Source: a virus
DNA length: 31,572 nt
Reading direction: 5' to 3' (one strand)
IMG/VR virus record: IMGVR_UViG_3300035204_000383
Coordinates: 1-31,572 of that record
Shown: positions 7,845-16,210 of the stretch, piece after piece
Position numbering within the stretch: the first letter of the stretch is position 1
Layout: each line of letters starts with the position of its first letter
The notes under the pieces: generated by a model
Told to the model about the DNA's origin: nothing
The model's input: only the letters and a program-made list of their open reading frames with translations
The model's database searches: none
Position numbers and translations under genes: made by a program

Positions 7845-10748
7845 CTATTCCGTTTCCACTAAATTCTCCAAAGGCGCACTATCACCGAATAACTTGCTGT
7901 ACTTAAACTCATAACATCTTGACTGTCCACTTGGCACTGTTGAACCAGAGCCAATATAGCACTTGCTACTGGGAGACCCGTCGGCGGCATATATTAAGTA
8001 TCCCCCCTTGTCGAGTTCTTCCTTCATCGTCGTTGGTGCTACTCCGTGATCCTTACACCAGTCGTTGACTGTCTTAGCAGTTATGTAGACTTTCTTATCC
8101 GCTATGCACACTCGACCGACAGCAGGGGCTCTAAGTATTTCCATAGGCGTTTCCTTTGTCTTGGCTCGAGCGTCGTTAAAATGTTTTGTAATGATGAGTC
8201 GTCCCGGAAGCGTAGATATGAACTGAGCTATATGTTCGCCAATATCTGTGTTGGTTTCCTTACGGCTTTCACGCATACGTTCCACTTGGTCTACCGCCCA
8301 TTTCTTCATACCCTTAAGGTCAAATAAAATCAAACCTAGTTTCTCCGCGATTTTGCCAGCAACTAACGCTGTAACAATTGTATCCCTGTAAAAACGCTCT
8401 TTGTTATCTTCATTCGACTGAGGGTTAAACTTTCCTCTAGCCGCTGTAATTTGTCTGCGTACCCAATCCTGGTTCTTGATTAGGAACCTAATGAAAGGTC
8501 TACAGGCTTCACCATATACATTGTCCATGTGGTTTTCTATAAATGCCTGTGTTATGTCTGGGAAAACATCAGTTCTATAATGTTCTGGAAGTTGTACTTC
8601 AAAGAAACGTAGTTGAGTTGCCTCAACTCTATAGCCTGCTGGTAGTTTACTTATACTATCATGCAGGGAGTCATTTGATGTAATGAAACTATTTTTATAC
8701 CACTGACCACCAACTGTAGCGAACCTACCACTAGAACCAAGGCGTTCTTTGTCCCGTCCATTCGCAAGTGCATAACCTGTTCGTGTTAATTCGTCCGGTA
8801 GCCTACCTGAAAACTCGTCTAATAGCATAGGCAATGAACCCATTATAGCAATACGCTTGATTACAGCGTTCAGTGTGGCACCTTGCTCACCCGTTTGGCG
8901 TTCCATATATTCTGGGTTTCCATAAAAACCACAAGCAATTTTCGCCGCCGTCGATTTGCCGGTACCGCCGTGCCCGGTGAACGCAAGCGGTAAACCATGC
9001 CAATTTGACGAACCCATTAATTCCACAAGGACTGAACCCATTGAATGGCATAACGCAAACTGAAACGGCTCCGCTCCAGGCCTGTTATACAACTTATCTA
9101 TATTAGAAATCCATTCATCAATAGTACCTGAAGTACCAAAGTCCAGTGCAATGTCAGTTGGTATGTCTGGGTCGCATAGTACTTCTTCCTCATCTTTTAG
9201 GGTAATCTTTTTGGTTCCCATAATAAAACCTTTCCTATCTTCTGTCCAACCAAATTGACTATACGTTTTTGTTTCTATCCTCCACGCTTGGAGAGTTTCA
9301 ATTAAACCTTCTGAAAATTCAGCCATATCGTTCCTCGCTTTTTGTGTTCTTACTAAAAATATCTCGTGTGCGGCTAAAGTCTTAGCCATTAAATCAGTAG
9401 ACGCTAATTCTGATGTCGGCATAAAGAATTCTCGCCAGTTACCATTCTTCTCTTTCGCTCGCCAGTGTACCACCCACGTACCTTCTCTGTCTTTAATTCT
9501 GTTGATGGGGTAGATGAACGACCGACAAAAGGCCCGCCAGCGAACGACGCCGTCGTCATCCTTGATCGACCGAGACAACGCTTTACCATTCCATCTGTAA
9601 CCCCTGGTAGGCCAGTAAGGGATAGTCTGTCCTTCTACTACTGGTACTGTGCTTTGTGGGACTGAATCATCTGGTTTCGTTTCTTCTGCTACTGACTCAA
9701 CTTCCTCTTTATGCCCAAGTTGAATAGAAAACTTGCACTTACTTGCCATAGGACAATCTTTCTTACATCCTATAATAGAGTCCATCTCAACGCAAGAAGT
9801 CGGGCCAACTACCCAATCGTTAATCTTTGCCTGTGTTTCTGCTCTACTGTACCCCTCGTGTCCTTTACTCCATTCGTGAATAATCTCTTCACCGTTCTCA
9901 CAGTGTTTAACAACGCCAATCGCTCTGTGCCAATGAGGTTCTGATATGTCACCTTTTTTATCACGGAACTCACGGATAGCGAAACAGTGTTCAGCAATTA
10001 AGTTGGCGTCTGCCGTGGGGTAGTCCCCTAACGCCGCTGCGAATGGATTGGGAATTGCCTTGTTTTTAGTTGGTACGGAAATGACTTTATTCGCTTTGAT
10101 ATACTCTTTAAGTCTATTTCTAATAGTTTCCAGAGGGTACTGTTTGCCTTTCTTTATTAGTTGTACCTCTACTGGTGGATTCTTTTTACGGTTGTGTGTG
10201 CCGACTGGTCGTAATATTCTAGCGCTATCCATGTCGACGGCTCTATCTGCTTTAACCCCCAGATGAGTCGTGACATTGCGTTTGAGTGCTGATAGTTCTT
10301 CCCAAGTTTTCTTGTCTATATCTTGGTCTAATGAGAAGTAACAATGATAGCCCCCGCCTGACGAGGTAATGGTAGGTGTTAGTCTTAGCACTGTTGCAAG
10401 CCTAATTATGTCTGCTAGTGCTTCCTTTCTCGTCGTGTATTTTTTAAGGTCGTCCGAGCCCACGTCGAAGTCGTCGTACAACGAACGACAGGAGGAAACA
10501 TTCTCTTGAGTTCTTATACGTTTCTTGCCTTTATCTTCGTCTAAGTACCAACCATTGAAGGAGTTAACTGCAAAATAAACAGTTTCGCCTTCGTCGTCGA
10601 AAGCTACAGCAGCTGTTGCCGCTTCTTCGCTAGTGTTATAACTCTTATACTTAAACCAAGTTCCACCGTTTTTCGTCGGTGTAGCTAATGCTAGTAGTTT
10701 GCCCCCCTCGTCTGGCAGTATTAAGTCTAAAAATTGTTGAGTCCCCAT
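7845..10748 (-). CDS. Primase-helicase fusion (AEP-like primase plus DUF927-like ATPase)
   Basis: The 967-residue protein has an N-terminal archaeo-eukaryotic-type primase pattern. It shows YDDFDV with acidic residues D93 and D95, SGGGYHCYF with H135, and ARILRPVGTHNRK at 176-188. A cysteine cluster at C319, C328, C332 and C338 probably binds zinc. The C-terminal part has a P-loop GHGGTGKST (592-600) and Walker B LLDEF (642-646) in a DUF927-like helicase domain. It most likely primes and unwinds DNA at the phage fork with the polymerase at 16.2 kb. ATG 10748 has only a weak SD (AGGGA). It follows the SSB candidate after a terminator, so it may have its own promoter. Confidence 0.85.
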   Translation of the reverse strand: MGTQQFLDLILPDEGGKLLALATPTKNGGTWFKYKSYNTSEEAATAAVAFDDEGETVYFAVNSFNGWYLDEDKGKKRIRTQENVSSCRSLYDDFDVGSDDLKKYTTRKEALADIIRLATVLRLTPTITSSGGGYHCYFSLDQDIDKKTWEELSALKRNVTTHLGVKADRAVDMDSARILRPVGTHNRKKNPPVEVQLIKKGKQYPLETIRNRLKEYIKANKVISVPTKNKAIPNPFAAALGDYPTADANLIAEHCFAIREFRDKKGDISEPHWHRAIGVVKHCENGEEIIHEWSKGHEGYSRAETQAKINDWVVGPTSCVEMDSIIGCKKDCPMASKCKFSIQLGHKEEVESVAEETKPDDSVPQSTVPVVEGQTIPYWPTRGYRWNGKALSRSIKDDDGVVRWRAFCRSFIYPINRIKDREGTWVVHWRAKEKNGNWREFFMPTSELASTDLMAKTLAAHEIFLVRTQKARNDMAEFSEGLIETLQAWRIETKTYSQFGWTEDRKGFIMGTKKITLKDEEEVLCDPDIPTDIALDFGTSGTIDEWISNIDKLYNRPGAEPFQFALCHSMGSVLVELMGSSNWHGLPLAFTGHGGTGKSTAAKIACGFYGNPEYMERQTGEQGATLNAVIKRIAIMGSLPMLLDEFSGRLPDELTRTGYALANGRDKERLGSSGRFATVGGQWYKNSFITSNDSLHDSISKLPAGYRVEATQLRFFEVQLPEHYRTDVFPDITQAFIENHMDNVYGEACRPFIRFLIKNQDWVRRQITAARGKFNPQSNEDNKERFYRDTIVTALVAGKIAEKLGLILFDLKGMKKWAVDQVERMRESRKETNTDIGEHIAQFISTLPGRLIITKHFNDARAKTKETPMEILRAPAVGRVCIADKKVYITAKTVNDWCKDHGVAPTTMKEELDKGGYLIYAADGSPSSKCYIGSGSTVPSGQSRCYEFKYSKLFGDSAPLENLVETE

Positions 10749-10768
10749 TATGTCCCTGTCTAAGTTGG

Positions 10769-10823
10769 TGAGAGAGGGTTCTTACCTCACAGTCTTGGGC
10801 CTCTGACATAGTCGCCTCTCTCA
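10769..10823. repeat. 9-bp inverted repeat upstream of the primase-helicase
   Basis: TGAGAGAGG (10769-10777) and CCTCTCTCA (10815-10823) are exact complements 37 bases apart. They sit between the SSB terminator and the primase start. In RNA this would be a leader hairpin; in DNA it could be an operator. No convincing -10/-35 pair is visible here. Confidence 0.4.
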
Positions 10824-10825
10824 TT

Positions 10826-10848
10826 GAAAAACCGGAGCGTACTCCGGT
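10826..10848 (-). terminator. Rho-independent terminator after the SSB candidate
   Basis: Read on the - strand, ACCGGAG and CTCCGGT make a 7-bp stem with a TACG loop (10831-10848), followed directly by TTTTTC. It lies 7 bases after the SSB gene and would reduce read-through into the primase-helicase. Confidence 0.8.
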
Positions 10849-10854
10849 CTGATT

Positions 10855-11730
10855 TTAGTCGTCGAAGTCTAAGTTGTCTAAAGCCTCATCGACTTCATCT
10901 TCCTTAACTTCTTTAACTTCCTTCTTAACAGGTTTAGGTTTTTTCGCTTTTGCTTTCGTTTCTGCTTTTTCCGTAGGTTTAGTTTCTCCTACTGGCTCAA
11001 CACTAAGACTGGGTTTTTCAGTTACACCAGTAATTTGGTCTATTAAGTCCCCCTCGTCCACAAGCGTCTCTTCAATTAAAGCTAGTTCATCCTCTTCGAC
11101 GAAACGAACGGCTTTGAATGTTAGTGCTGGATGTGCCACGTTGTAATCGAAACCAACTTTTGTAACAACATACTGAGGTTCTACACCACGCTTAGCCAAT
11201 TGAGAACCATATAGCCCTAACGTTTTAAGTGTCGCTGCAGGAACTCTAAGTAGCATAGGGTCGTTAAGCATACCTGCCGCTGACACACATAGGCGCATAG
11301 AATCACCACATAATTTACCTTTAGCCCCACTGTCTGTTATGCGTGAACCCCATTGATTGTGAGGGCAAACATTACATTTGTTGGACTGTGGTTCTTCAGC
11401 ATCAGTTGCTGGTGCCACGCCATTATTAGAATAACAGGTAGGTTTAGCAACACTACCTTCTACAAAACCACTGTCGTAATAGACTTTTGATTTATTAGGA
11501 TTGACAGATAGTATAACTACCTCTAATGACGCCGCCGGTTCGTCGTCGGTACCTACCTTGGTGACAAGTTGTCGTTCGTCGCCACGCTGGATATGAAATA
11601 CCTTACCCTTAATTGAAATTACCGGAAAACCACCTACCGCTACTGCCGCAGCAAACAGGTTGCTCGTCTTAGTCTTACCTTTCAGGTGAGCGGGTAGCCC
11701 CCCTGACTTTATTTGAACCATGTCGCTCAT
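10855..11730 (-). CDS. Probable single-stranded DNA-binding protein, 291 aa
   Basis: The N-terminal 200 residues contain a cysteine set (C-N-V-C, then KGKLCGDSMRLC) that could hold zinc. The last 80 residues are a Lys/Pro/Glu linker ending in an acidic tail, DNLDFDD. Phage and bacterial ssDNA-binding proteins use such a tail to recruit replication partners. The position beside the primase-helicase and other fork genes fits this role. The OB-fold itself cannot be confirmed by eye. The start at 11730 has GAGGT six bases upstream, just after the stop of the upstream gene. Confidence 0.6.
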   Translation of the reverse strand: MSDMVQIKSGGLPAHLKGKTKTSNLFAAAVAVGGFPVISIKGKVFHIQRGDERQLVTKVGTDDEPAASLEVVILSVNPNKSKVYYDSGFVEGSVAKPTCYSNNGVAPATDAEEPQSNKCNVCPHNQWGSRITDSGAKGKLCGDSMRLCVSAAGMLNDPMLLRVPAATLKTLGLYGSQLAKRGVEPQYVVTKVGFDYNVAHPALTFKAVRFVEEDELALIEETLVDEGDLIDQITGVTEKPSLSVEPVGETKPTEKAETKAKAKKPKPVKKEVKEVKEDEVDEALDNLDFDD

Positions 11731-11742
11731 ATTAGTACCTCG

Positions 11743-12144
11743 CTATTTACGTCTAAAATTAATAACCTGCGTTTCGCCCCAGTCCACACCAGGAGGCAAG
11801 TCCTTTGTCTCAGCCTTGAATTGCTCCACTGCCACCTTACTCACTCGGCGCTCTAACATTTCCCAAGCACCTTCTTTCTTGATAAACTCAAGTAAACTAT
11901 CCCAGTCAGAAACTCTTGCTGACGCTCTTACTGTTCTGTAAGCAGTTCCAATACCTCTGGCAGATACATTATCTATACCACGTTTGTTGAAACGCTTTAG
12001 GAATTCAATTTCTATTTTTTCCTGCTTTTCTTTATCATCTACGTCGTCCAGTTGGTAGTCCGCTTTACGTCGGGCTCTACGGTCACGTAGGGCTATGAAC
12101 AATTTCACCAATGTGGCGTCGTCCATTTCACTCGCTTTTGCCAT
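11743..12144 (-). CDS. Conserved-looking replication-block protein, 133 aa, function unknown
   Basis: The protein is hydrophilic, predicted mostly helical, with many Arg/Lys/Asp residues and no membrane segment or recognised motif. AGGAG lies seven bases before ATG 12144. It overlaps the HTH gene upstream by 17 bases and is followed after 12 bases by the SSB candidate, so the three are probably one transcript. A role with the SSB is a guess from position only. Confidence 0.7.
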   Translation of the reverse strand: MAKASEMDDATLVKLFIALRDRRARRKADYQLDDVDDKEKQEKIEIEFLKRFNKRGIDNVSARGIGTAYRTVRASARVSDWDSLLEFIKKEGAWEMLERRVSKVAVEQFKAETKDLPPGVDWGETQVINFRRK

Positions 12145-12322
12145 CTATGCTCTCCTTTTTATTAAGTAACCAATTATTGATATCTTCCTCGTCCCATCTT
12201 AGAATCTTTTGGGACACCCTAATGGGTGGGGGGAAGCTACTATCTCGTCTGCGTAGGGCTGGTAGTGCCCCTTTAGTAATGCCTAATTTTTCCGAAACTT
12301 GGTTCGGTTTAAGTAATTTCAT
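12128..12322 (-). CDS. AlpA/excisionase-like helix-turn-helix protein, 64 aa
   Basis: The sequence MKLLKPNQVSEKLGITKGAL then RWDEEDINNWL matches the MerR-like HTH_17 / AlpA pattern: an HTH followed by a W-x-x-x-D-I-x-x-W segment. Such proteins are small DNA-binding regulators or excisionases. It is the first gene after a strong sigma70-like promoter that carries a palindrome, so self-regulation is plausible. The nearest SD-like AAGGA is unusually far (about 12 bases) from ATG 12322. Confidence 0.75.
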   Translation of the reverse strand: MKLLKPNQVSEKLGITKGALPALRRRDSSFPPPIRVSQKILRWDEEDINNWLLNKKESIDGKSE

Positions 12323-12362
12323 ATGAGTACTATTTCCTTTTAGTTGAGTTCGTATAGATGTA

Positions 12363-12391
12363 ATACTACACTAAATTTAGAGTGGTGTCAA
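12363..12391 (-). promoter_or_regulatory. Sigma70-like promoter with embedded palindrome
   Basis: On the - strand a perfect -35 TTGACA (12391-12386) is followed by a 17-base spacer and -10 TAGTAT (12368-12363, 4 of 6 matches). The spacer contains the 10-bp palindrome CTAAATTTAG (12371-12380), well placed for a repressor. The -35 overlaps the end of the helicase gene. It drives the HTH gene and probably the next two genes. Confidence 0.7.
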
Positions 12392-13962
12392 GAAATAACT
12401 TCACCTCTGCTCGCTTTTATTTCATCAAGCAACGCACCCTGCATTTTCTGCTTGTTTTTGAGCCTTGAGTAAATCCTTTTTTCGACTTTTGTACCCTCAA
12501 GCATGATAACAAAATTGTTCATTTTCTGTCCCGGTCTGTTAATTCTACCGTTGGCTTGTTCAAATATCTCATTAGAGGTAACGCATGAATACCAAATAAT
12601 GGTACTAGCCGCCGTCAACGTCAAGCCATGGGACATGGCACCCGGCTGAGCGACGATAACTCTCAATCGCTTCCCTTTTTGGAACTCACCGAATATACGG
12701 TCACGCTCTGATTTCTTCACTCGCCCATAAATAGTTTCAACCGTGAAGTCCTTACGCAGTTCATCTGCCACCATTTTGACGGAGGATACGTAGGGAACGA
12801 ACACAATAACTTTACCCTCTGCTGATTCAATGATGGCTCTCGTCTCTTCTATACGGGGGTCAGATGGGATGGTGAACTCTGTACCGTCGTCGGCGTACAC
12901 TACCCCGCATGCGATTTGTATCAACTTACCCATCTTGACTGCCTCATTGACTGCCGTTATATCTCCGTCGTCCGCTTGAGTCTGTAACTTAATCATCATC
13001 TCTTTATAGGCTTTGGCTTGTTCCTTGGTTAAATCAACGAGCCGCGTTTCATACATAATAGGTGGTAAGTCTATACACTCGTCCCTGGTAAATCTCACCG
13101 ACGGCTGCATGATTTCCTTTACAACTTCCGTCGCTCCGGGCTTAGGAATCCAAGTGAATTGACTCAACTGCCTCATAACCTGCATCTTAAACCTATTGAA
13201 ATATGGTGGCACTTTCTCTGGCACTAGCATCTTGCATTGCGCCCAAGCATCTGTTGGTGCGTTAGGTGTGGGCGTTCCAGTCATTCCCCAGCACGCACGT
13301 TTTTCTTTATGTTTATTCACTACTGTATTAATAGCTTTCCATCTATCTGTACTGGCGTTGCGAGCGCACTGTGCTATTTCATCTACTATAATTAAATCTA
13401 TGTCTTGTCTTTGTCGCAGTGCTTTCTCTACGATGGACACCCCGTCGTGGTTTATTATGTATATATCTATGTCATGTTGCTTCAACAGTTTCAGTCTTTT
13501 CTCTCTAGTGCCGTGAAGTACAGCGCATGTCAAATGAGGAAAATGATTGAATATTTCATCTGCCCAAGTCCTTTCTAGTGTAGATAAAGGTGCTATAATT
13601 AATGCTTTGGTTAGTTTACCTAACTGTTTCAGGAAGTCATACGCCCATAGCGACGCTAGTGATTTACCAGTTCCCAGTTCACTTAAATTGAATGCTCTGC
13701 TGTTAGTTGTGAGGAACGCCGCTGCGTCTTTCTGTGCTGAGAACGGTTCAAACCTTCCAGGCCAGTCATAATGGTATCTAATGGGTGATGGTGCGTCATG
13801 TCCTAAAGCGCGCAAGGCTCTTGTTTCGTCGAGACGATGGGGTACAGCTACGTAATCTGCACCATTCGACTTTACTAGTTTTGCCGTTGGTATTACGTTT
13901 AGAACTCGCTCTGGTTCTTTAAGTTTTAGCAGTAACGCTTTTTTCTTTTCCCAAACTAACAT
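12388..13962 (-). CDS. SNF2-like superfamily 2 DNA helicase/translocase, 524 aa
   Basis: Ordered SF2 motifs are visible: motif I ELGTGKS (95-101), Ia APLSTL, motif II DEIA (194-197), motif III TGTP (228-231) and motif VI QANGRINRPGQ near 469-479. The RPGQ ending of motif VI is typical of SNF2-family phage helicases. It probably remodels or unwinds DNA during replication or recombination. GAGG lies about eight bases before ATG 13962, and the gene overlaps the end of the DUF3310 gene by 44 bases, suggesting coupled translation. Confidence 0.88.
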   Translation of the reverse strand: MLVWEKKKALLLKLKEPERVLNVIPTAKLVKSNGADYVAVPHRLDETRALRALGHDAPSPIRYHYDWPGRFEPFSAQKDAAAFLTTNSRAFNLSELGTGKSLASLWAYDFLKQLGKLTKALIIAPLSTLERTWADEIFNHFPHLTCAVLHGTREKRLKLLKQHDIDIYIINHDGVSIVEKALRQRQDIDLIIVDEIAQCARNASTDRWKAINTVVNKHKEKRACWGMTGTPTPNAPTDAWAQCKMLVPEKVPPYFNRFKMQVMRQLSQFTWIPKPGATEVVKEIMQPSVRFTRDECIDLPPIMYETRLVDLTKEQAKAYKEMMIKLQTQADDGDITAVNEAVKMGKLIQIACGVVYADDGTEFTIPSDPRIEETRAIIESAEGKVIVFVPYVSSVKMVADELRKDFTVETIYGRVKKSERDRIFGEFQKGKRLRVIVAQPGAMSHGLTLTAASTIIWYSCVTSNEIFEQANGRINRPGQKMNNFVIMLEGTKVEKRIYSRLKNKQKMQGALLDEIKASRGEVIS

Positions 13963-14161
13963 CGTCGTTAACCTCGATCAGTTTCTCTAAGTAATGTTGC
14001 GCCTTGTATAAATCATCAAGGCCTCCTTTTTTCTTGTGGCGAATTATATATTTAATGATATTGCCCTCGAGGAAGTTGAGCCTATTCGCTAATATAAAAT
14101 CCCACGGTTGCATTTCAGTCTGGTAATGGTTACCGCTGACCTGCCTATCGTTCGCATCCAT
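13919..14161 (-). CDS. DUF3310 family protein, 80 aa
   Basis: The pattern HYQteMQPWDFIlaNrLNFLEGNIIKYIiRHKkKgGldDLyKAqHYLEkLI is the signature of DUF3310. This family is common in phage replication blocks and includes relatives of T7 gp1.7, which acts in nucleotide metabolism. The biochemical role here is not shown by the sequence. GGGAGA precedes ATG 14161 by six bases. The gene directly abuts the HNH-like gene and overlaps the helicase. Confidence 0.8.
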   Translation of the reverse strand: MDANDRQVSGNHYQTEMQPWDFILANRLNFLEGNIIKYIIRHKKKGGLDDLYKAQHYLEKLIEVNDDVSLGKEKSVTAKT

Positions 14162-14434
14162 TTACTTTCTCCCTTTCTTATATACCTTCGGGTGTTTGCT
14201 CCGCCACCCTCTATTTGCTTTTCGGCTAAGCACTGCAGTGTTTGAATCTTTTCCGCTGCCGCCTTTAGCAAGCATTACTTTGTGGTGTACATCTCTACCA
14301 TCGCCTTTTCTAACCTTGCCAGCTGCAATCGCACGGCGCCTTGCTCGGTTTTGAAGTACCCTTTTGGCTTGTACACTCGGCCTTTTGTTATATGCCGCTT
14401 TCGTTCTTAGCGACTTAGCTGATGTCTTTGGCAT
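14162..14434 (-). CDS. HNH-like small basic protein, 90 aa
   Basis: The protein is very basic at its N-terminus. It then has DVHHKVMLAKGG and SNTAVLSRKANR, spaced like the beta-beta-alpha metal site of HNH endonucleases with the final His replaced by Asn. No zinc-binding cysteines are present. It may be a compact nuclease or only a DNA-binding relative. GGAGGT precedes ATG 14434, inside the VRR-NUC gene, which it overlaps by 20 bases. Confidence 0.65.
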   Translation of the reverse strand: MPKTSAKSLRTKAAYNKRPSVQAKRVLQNRARRRAIAAGKVRKGDGRDVHHKVMLAKGGSGKDSNTAVLSRKANRGWRSKHPKVYKKGRK

Positions 14435-14714
14435 TTATTACCTCCTTAACTTGTTCAACATCGTCAACTACAATAGCAATACCTAACGCTTTATTAATAC
14501 CTGCGATTTCTCTATCCTGGTTTGCCGTTGTGTTCTTTATCTTTCCTGGTGGTTTAACTTCAAAAGCCAGAAAATGACCTTTGTAACATACTAATATGTC
14601 AGGGCAACCCACTCTACCCATACCGTTTGATACTGGCATATAATACCACGCACCAGTAGTTGCTAGGTACTCCTTAACTTTCTTTTTTACCTTACCTTCT
14701 GGTGTCATGCCCAC
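14415..14714 (-). CDS. VRR-NUC domain endonuclease, 99 aa
   Basis: The pattern GrVGCPDILVCYKGHFLAFEVKPP is the VRR-NUC core: the catalytic Asp of PD, then E-x-K after a short strand. Stand-alone phage VRR-NUC proteins act as structure-specific or Holliday-junction nucleases. The start is GTG 14714 with AAGGA about ten bases upstream; an in-frame ATG at 14708 is the alternative but is farther from the SD. The 86 bases upstream are AT-rich with no clear promoter. Confidence 0.82.
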   Translation of the reverse strand: MGMTPEGKVKKKVKEYLATTGAWYYMPVSNGMGRVGCPDILVCYKGHFLAFEVKPPGKIKNTTANQDREIAGINKALGIAIVVDDVEQVKEVINAKDIS

Positions 14715-14800
14715 GGCAAATTATTCCTTTTATTATGTAGTAAATAAAACATACATGGTAGCTGATTTTGAATGCTACTCTATACAGTAAATTTTGTTTC

Positions 14801-15469
14801 TTATACCCCACAGAAGTCACACAGTTTTCTACCCACAGGACACCAGTTTTTACATAACCCTGATGGTTTTGCAGGCCACTTGTCCTCGTTGAACGCTATC
14901 TCTAGACGCTCAACTCTAGGTAGGAACTCCTCCCATATTTCACCTAAATCGTCTTTTGAATAGGTTTCCTTGTCAAACTTATAATCCTTTAACCAGATAA
15001 ACCCACATACCACCTTGTCTATCCACGGATAGTGAGCGAAGGCTAGTGCAGCAAATAATTTCAGTTGGTCTGAATTCGGTTTACGCTTTCCTGTTTTCCA
15101 ATCGAGTAGGTATGCCTTCTCTGAACTAATTACACCTATATCTATGATGCCTCTGCACCACACATTCTTGGCCATCCATTTCGTCGGTTGAAAGTTGTTG
15201 TTTATGGCCAGGCGCTGTTCGACGATACGCTTTCCTTCATAGGTAAAAATCTTGTCTACATACTTAGCGTACTTCTGCAGTTCTTCTGGTAGTGGTTTTT
15301 TGTGGTTGGCGTAATTTTCCAAATACTTATGTACTTTGTTACCCCATATGGTTGCTTCGTGTTGCTTTTCGAGTACTTCCTTAGTCACTCTTGTAATTTG
15401 GTACCTGCGTGGACATGTCTCAAACGCGCTTAACGCTGAATAACTCCACGGTCTGGTTGGTTTTACCAT
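14801..15469 (-). CDS. PD-(D/E)XK exonuclease, RecB/Cas4-like, 222 aa
   Basis: The N-terminus has the RecB/Cas4-type S-x-L-x-x-F-x-x-C-P-R-R-Y pattern and H47 of the nuclease core follows in KVHKYLE. The catalytic set continues with RGIIDIG and DWKTGK (D...D-x-K). C-terminal CKNWCP and CDFCG together with the early Cys suggest an iron-sulphur cluster, as in Cas4 and AddB nucleases. It likely resects DNA ends in phage recombination or replication. AAAAGGAG precedes ATG 15469, which lies within the upstream small gene. Confidence 0.82.
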   Translation of the reverse strand: MVKPTRPWSYSALSAFETCPRRYQITRVTKEVLEKQHEATIWGNKVHKYLENYANHKKPLPEELQKYAKYVDKIFTYEGKRIVEQRLAINNNFQPTKWMAKNVWCRGIIDIGVISSEKAYLLDWKTGKRKPNSDQLKLFAALAFAHYPWIDKVVCGFIWLKDYKFDKETYSKDDLGEIWEEFLPRVERLEIAFNEDKWPAKPSGLCKNWCPVGRKLCDFCGV

Positions 15470-15626
15470 TAGTTAACTCCTTTTCTCTGTATTTGGGTAA
15501 GTACTTATCCATAAAATATGCAAAGGCTTCATCATAAGTAACGCCGTTGCCACTTCGCGCTACTATGTCAGCGTAGTTACTTGCTTCTTCTTCACACTCT
15601 TCTCTAAATGTCGGCTTTCCAGTCAC
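15420..15626 (-). CDS. Small acidic-to-neutral protein, 68 aa, unknown
   Basis: It starts at GTG 15626, with AGGAA upstream inside the DUF1353 gene. It overlaps that gene by 23 bases and the exonuclease by 50. The middle is EECEEEASNYADIVARSG, then a Tyr-rich helix. No family is recognised. The long double overlap makes it likely that it is translated by coupling. Confidence 0.6.
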   Translation of the reverse strand: MTGKPTFREECEEEASNYADIVARSGNGVTYDEAFAYFMDKYLPKYREKELTNGKTNQTVELFSVKRV

Positions 15627-16167
15627 AATTCGCTTTCCTATGTTTTCGCCACGCTAGGAATCCACCAAGTCTTAATCCGTAATAGGCTAAGTAGTTAAGC
15701 ACAAAAAATCCGTTGACGCTGATGTTCACGTCGCGGAAGGTTTCGTCCATTCCTTTTTGGCTGCTCTTGCCAGTCGTGGTGTTTTTGCTCGCATGCAGTA
15801 AAGTTTGGTACTTATATCCATAGTCATGTATCAGTCCCCCCATAAGCAACACCCCCATTGGCGAGAGCCAAGACCTAAAGAACTTAGGCACAGACGCACC
15901 ATCAAACACAAAACCTTTTGGCACGACATAGGTACCACTATTTATAGTGTACTCCCAGTCCTCAATGATTTCCCACTTGCGTGATGTCGCAACCCACATC
16001 CATATACCTTTCCAGAAACCGATGCCTTTTGTGGGAATAGGTAAAGGTTTCATGTGAGGCATCTCTTTTGCTTCAAATGTAACTTTGGATTGCTTTTTAT
16101 CGAATTTGTTAATAATCCACCCCAATATGATAGCAACTGCTATAACACTATAGATTACATACATCAT
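15604..16167 (-). CDS. DUF1353 family membrane-anchored protein, 187 aa
   Basis: Residues 3-20 form an N-terminal membrane helix. The body carries the DUF1353 signature: YVVPKGFVFDGASVPKFF (VPxGFxxDxASVP) followed by GLIHDYGY. DUF1353 proteins are common in tailed phages but have no settled function; the conserved His-Asp could be catalytic. AAGGAG is seven bases before ATG 16167. Just upstream is a perfect inverted repeat (16183-16200). Confidence 0.75.
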   Translation of the reverse strand: MMYVIYSVIAVAIILGWIINKFDKKQSKVTFEAKEMPHMKPLPIPTKGIGFWKGIWMWVATSRKWEIIEDWEYTINSGTYVVPKGFVFDGASVPKFFRSWLSPMGVLLMGGLIHDYGYKYQTLLHASKNTTTGKSSQKGMDETFRDVNISVNGFFVLNYLAYYGLRLGGFLAWRKHRKANCDWKADI

Positions 16168-16182
16168 AGTTTATCTCCTTGA

Positions 16183-16200
16183 TTGTTGTTAATACAACAA
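16183..16200. repeat. Hairpin between DNA polymerase and the DUF1353 gene
   Basis: TTGTTG and CAACAA pair across a 6-base AT loop, immediately upstream of the Shine-Dalgarno of the DUF1353 gene and 10 bases after the polymerase stop. It has no T-run, so it is more likely a processing, operator or translation-control element than a terminator. Confidence 0.4.
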
Positions 16201-16210
16201 GTTTACCTTA

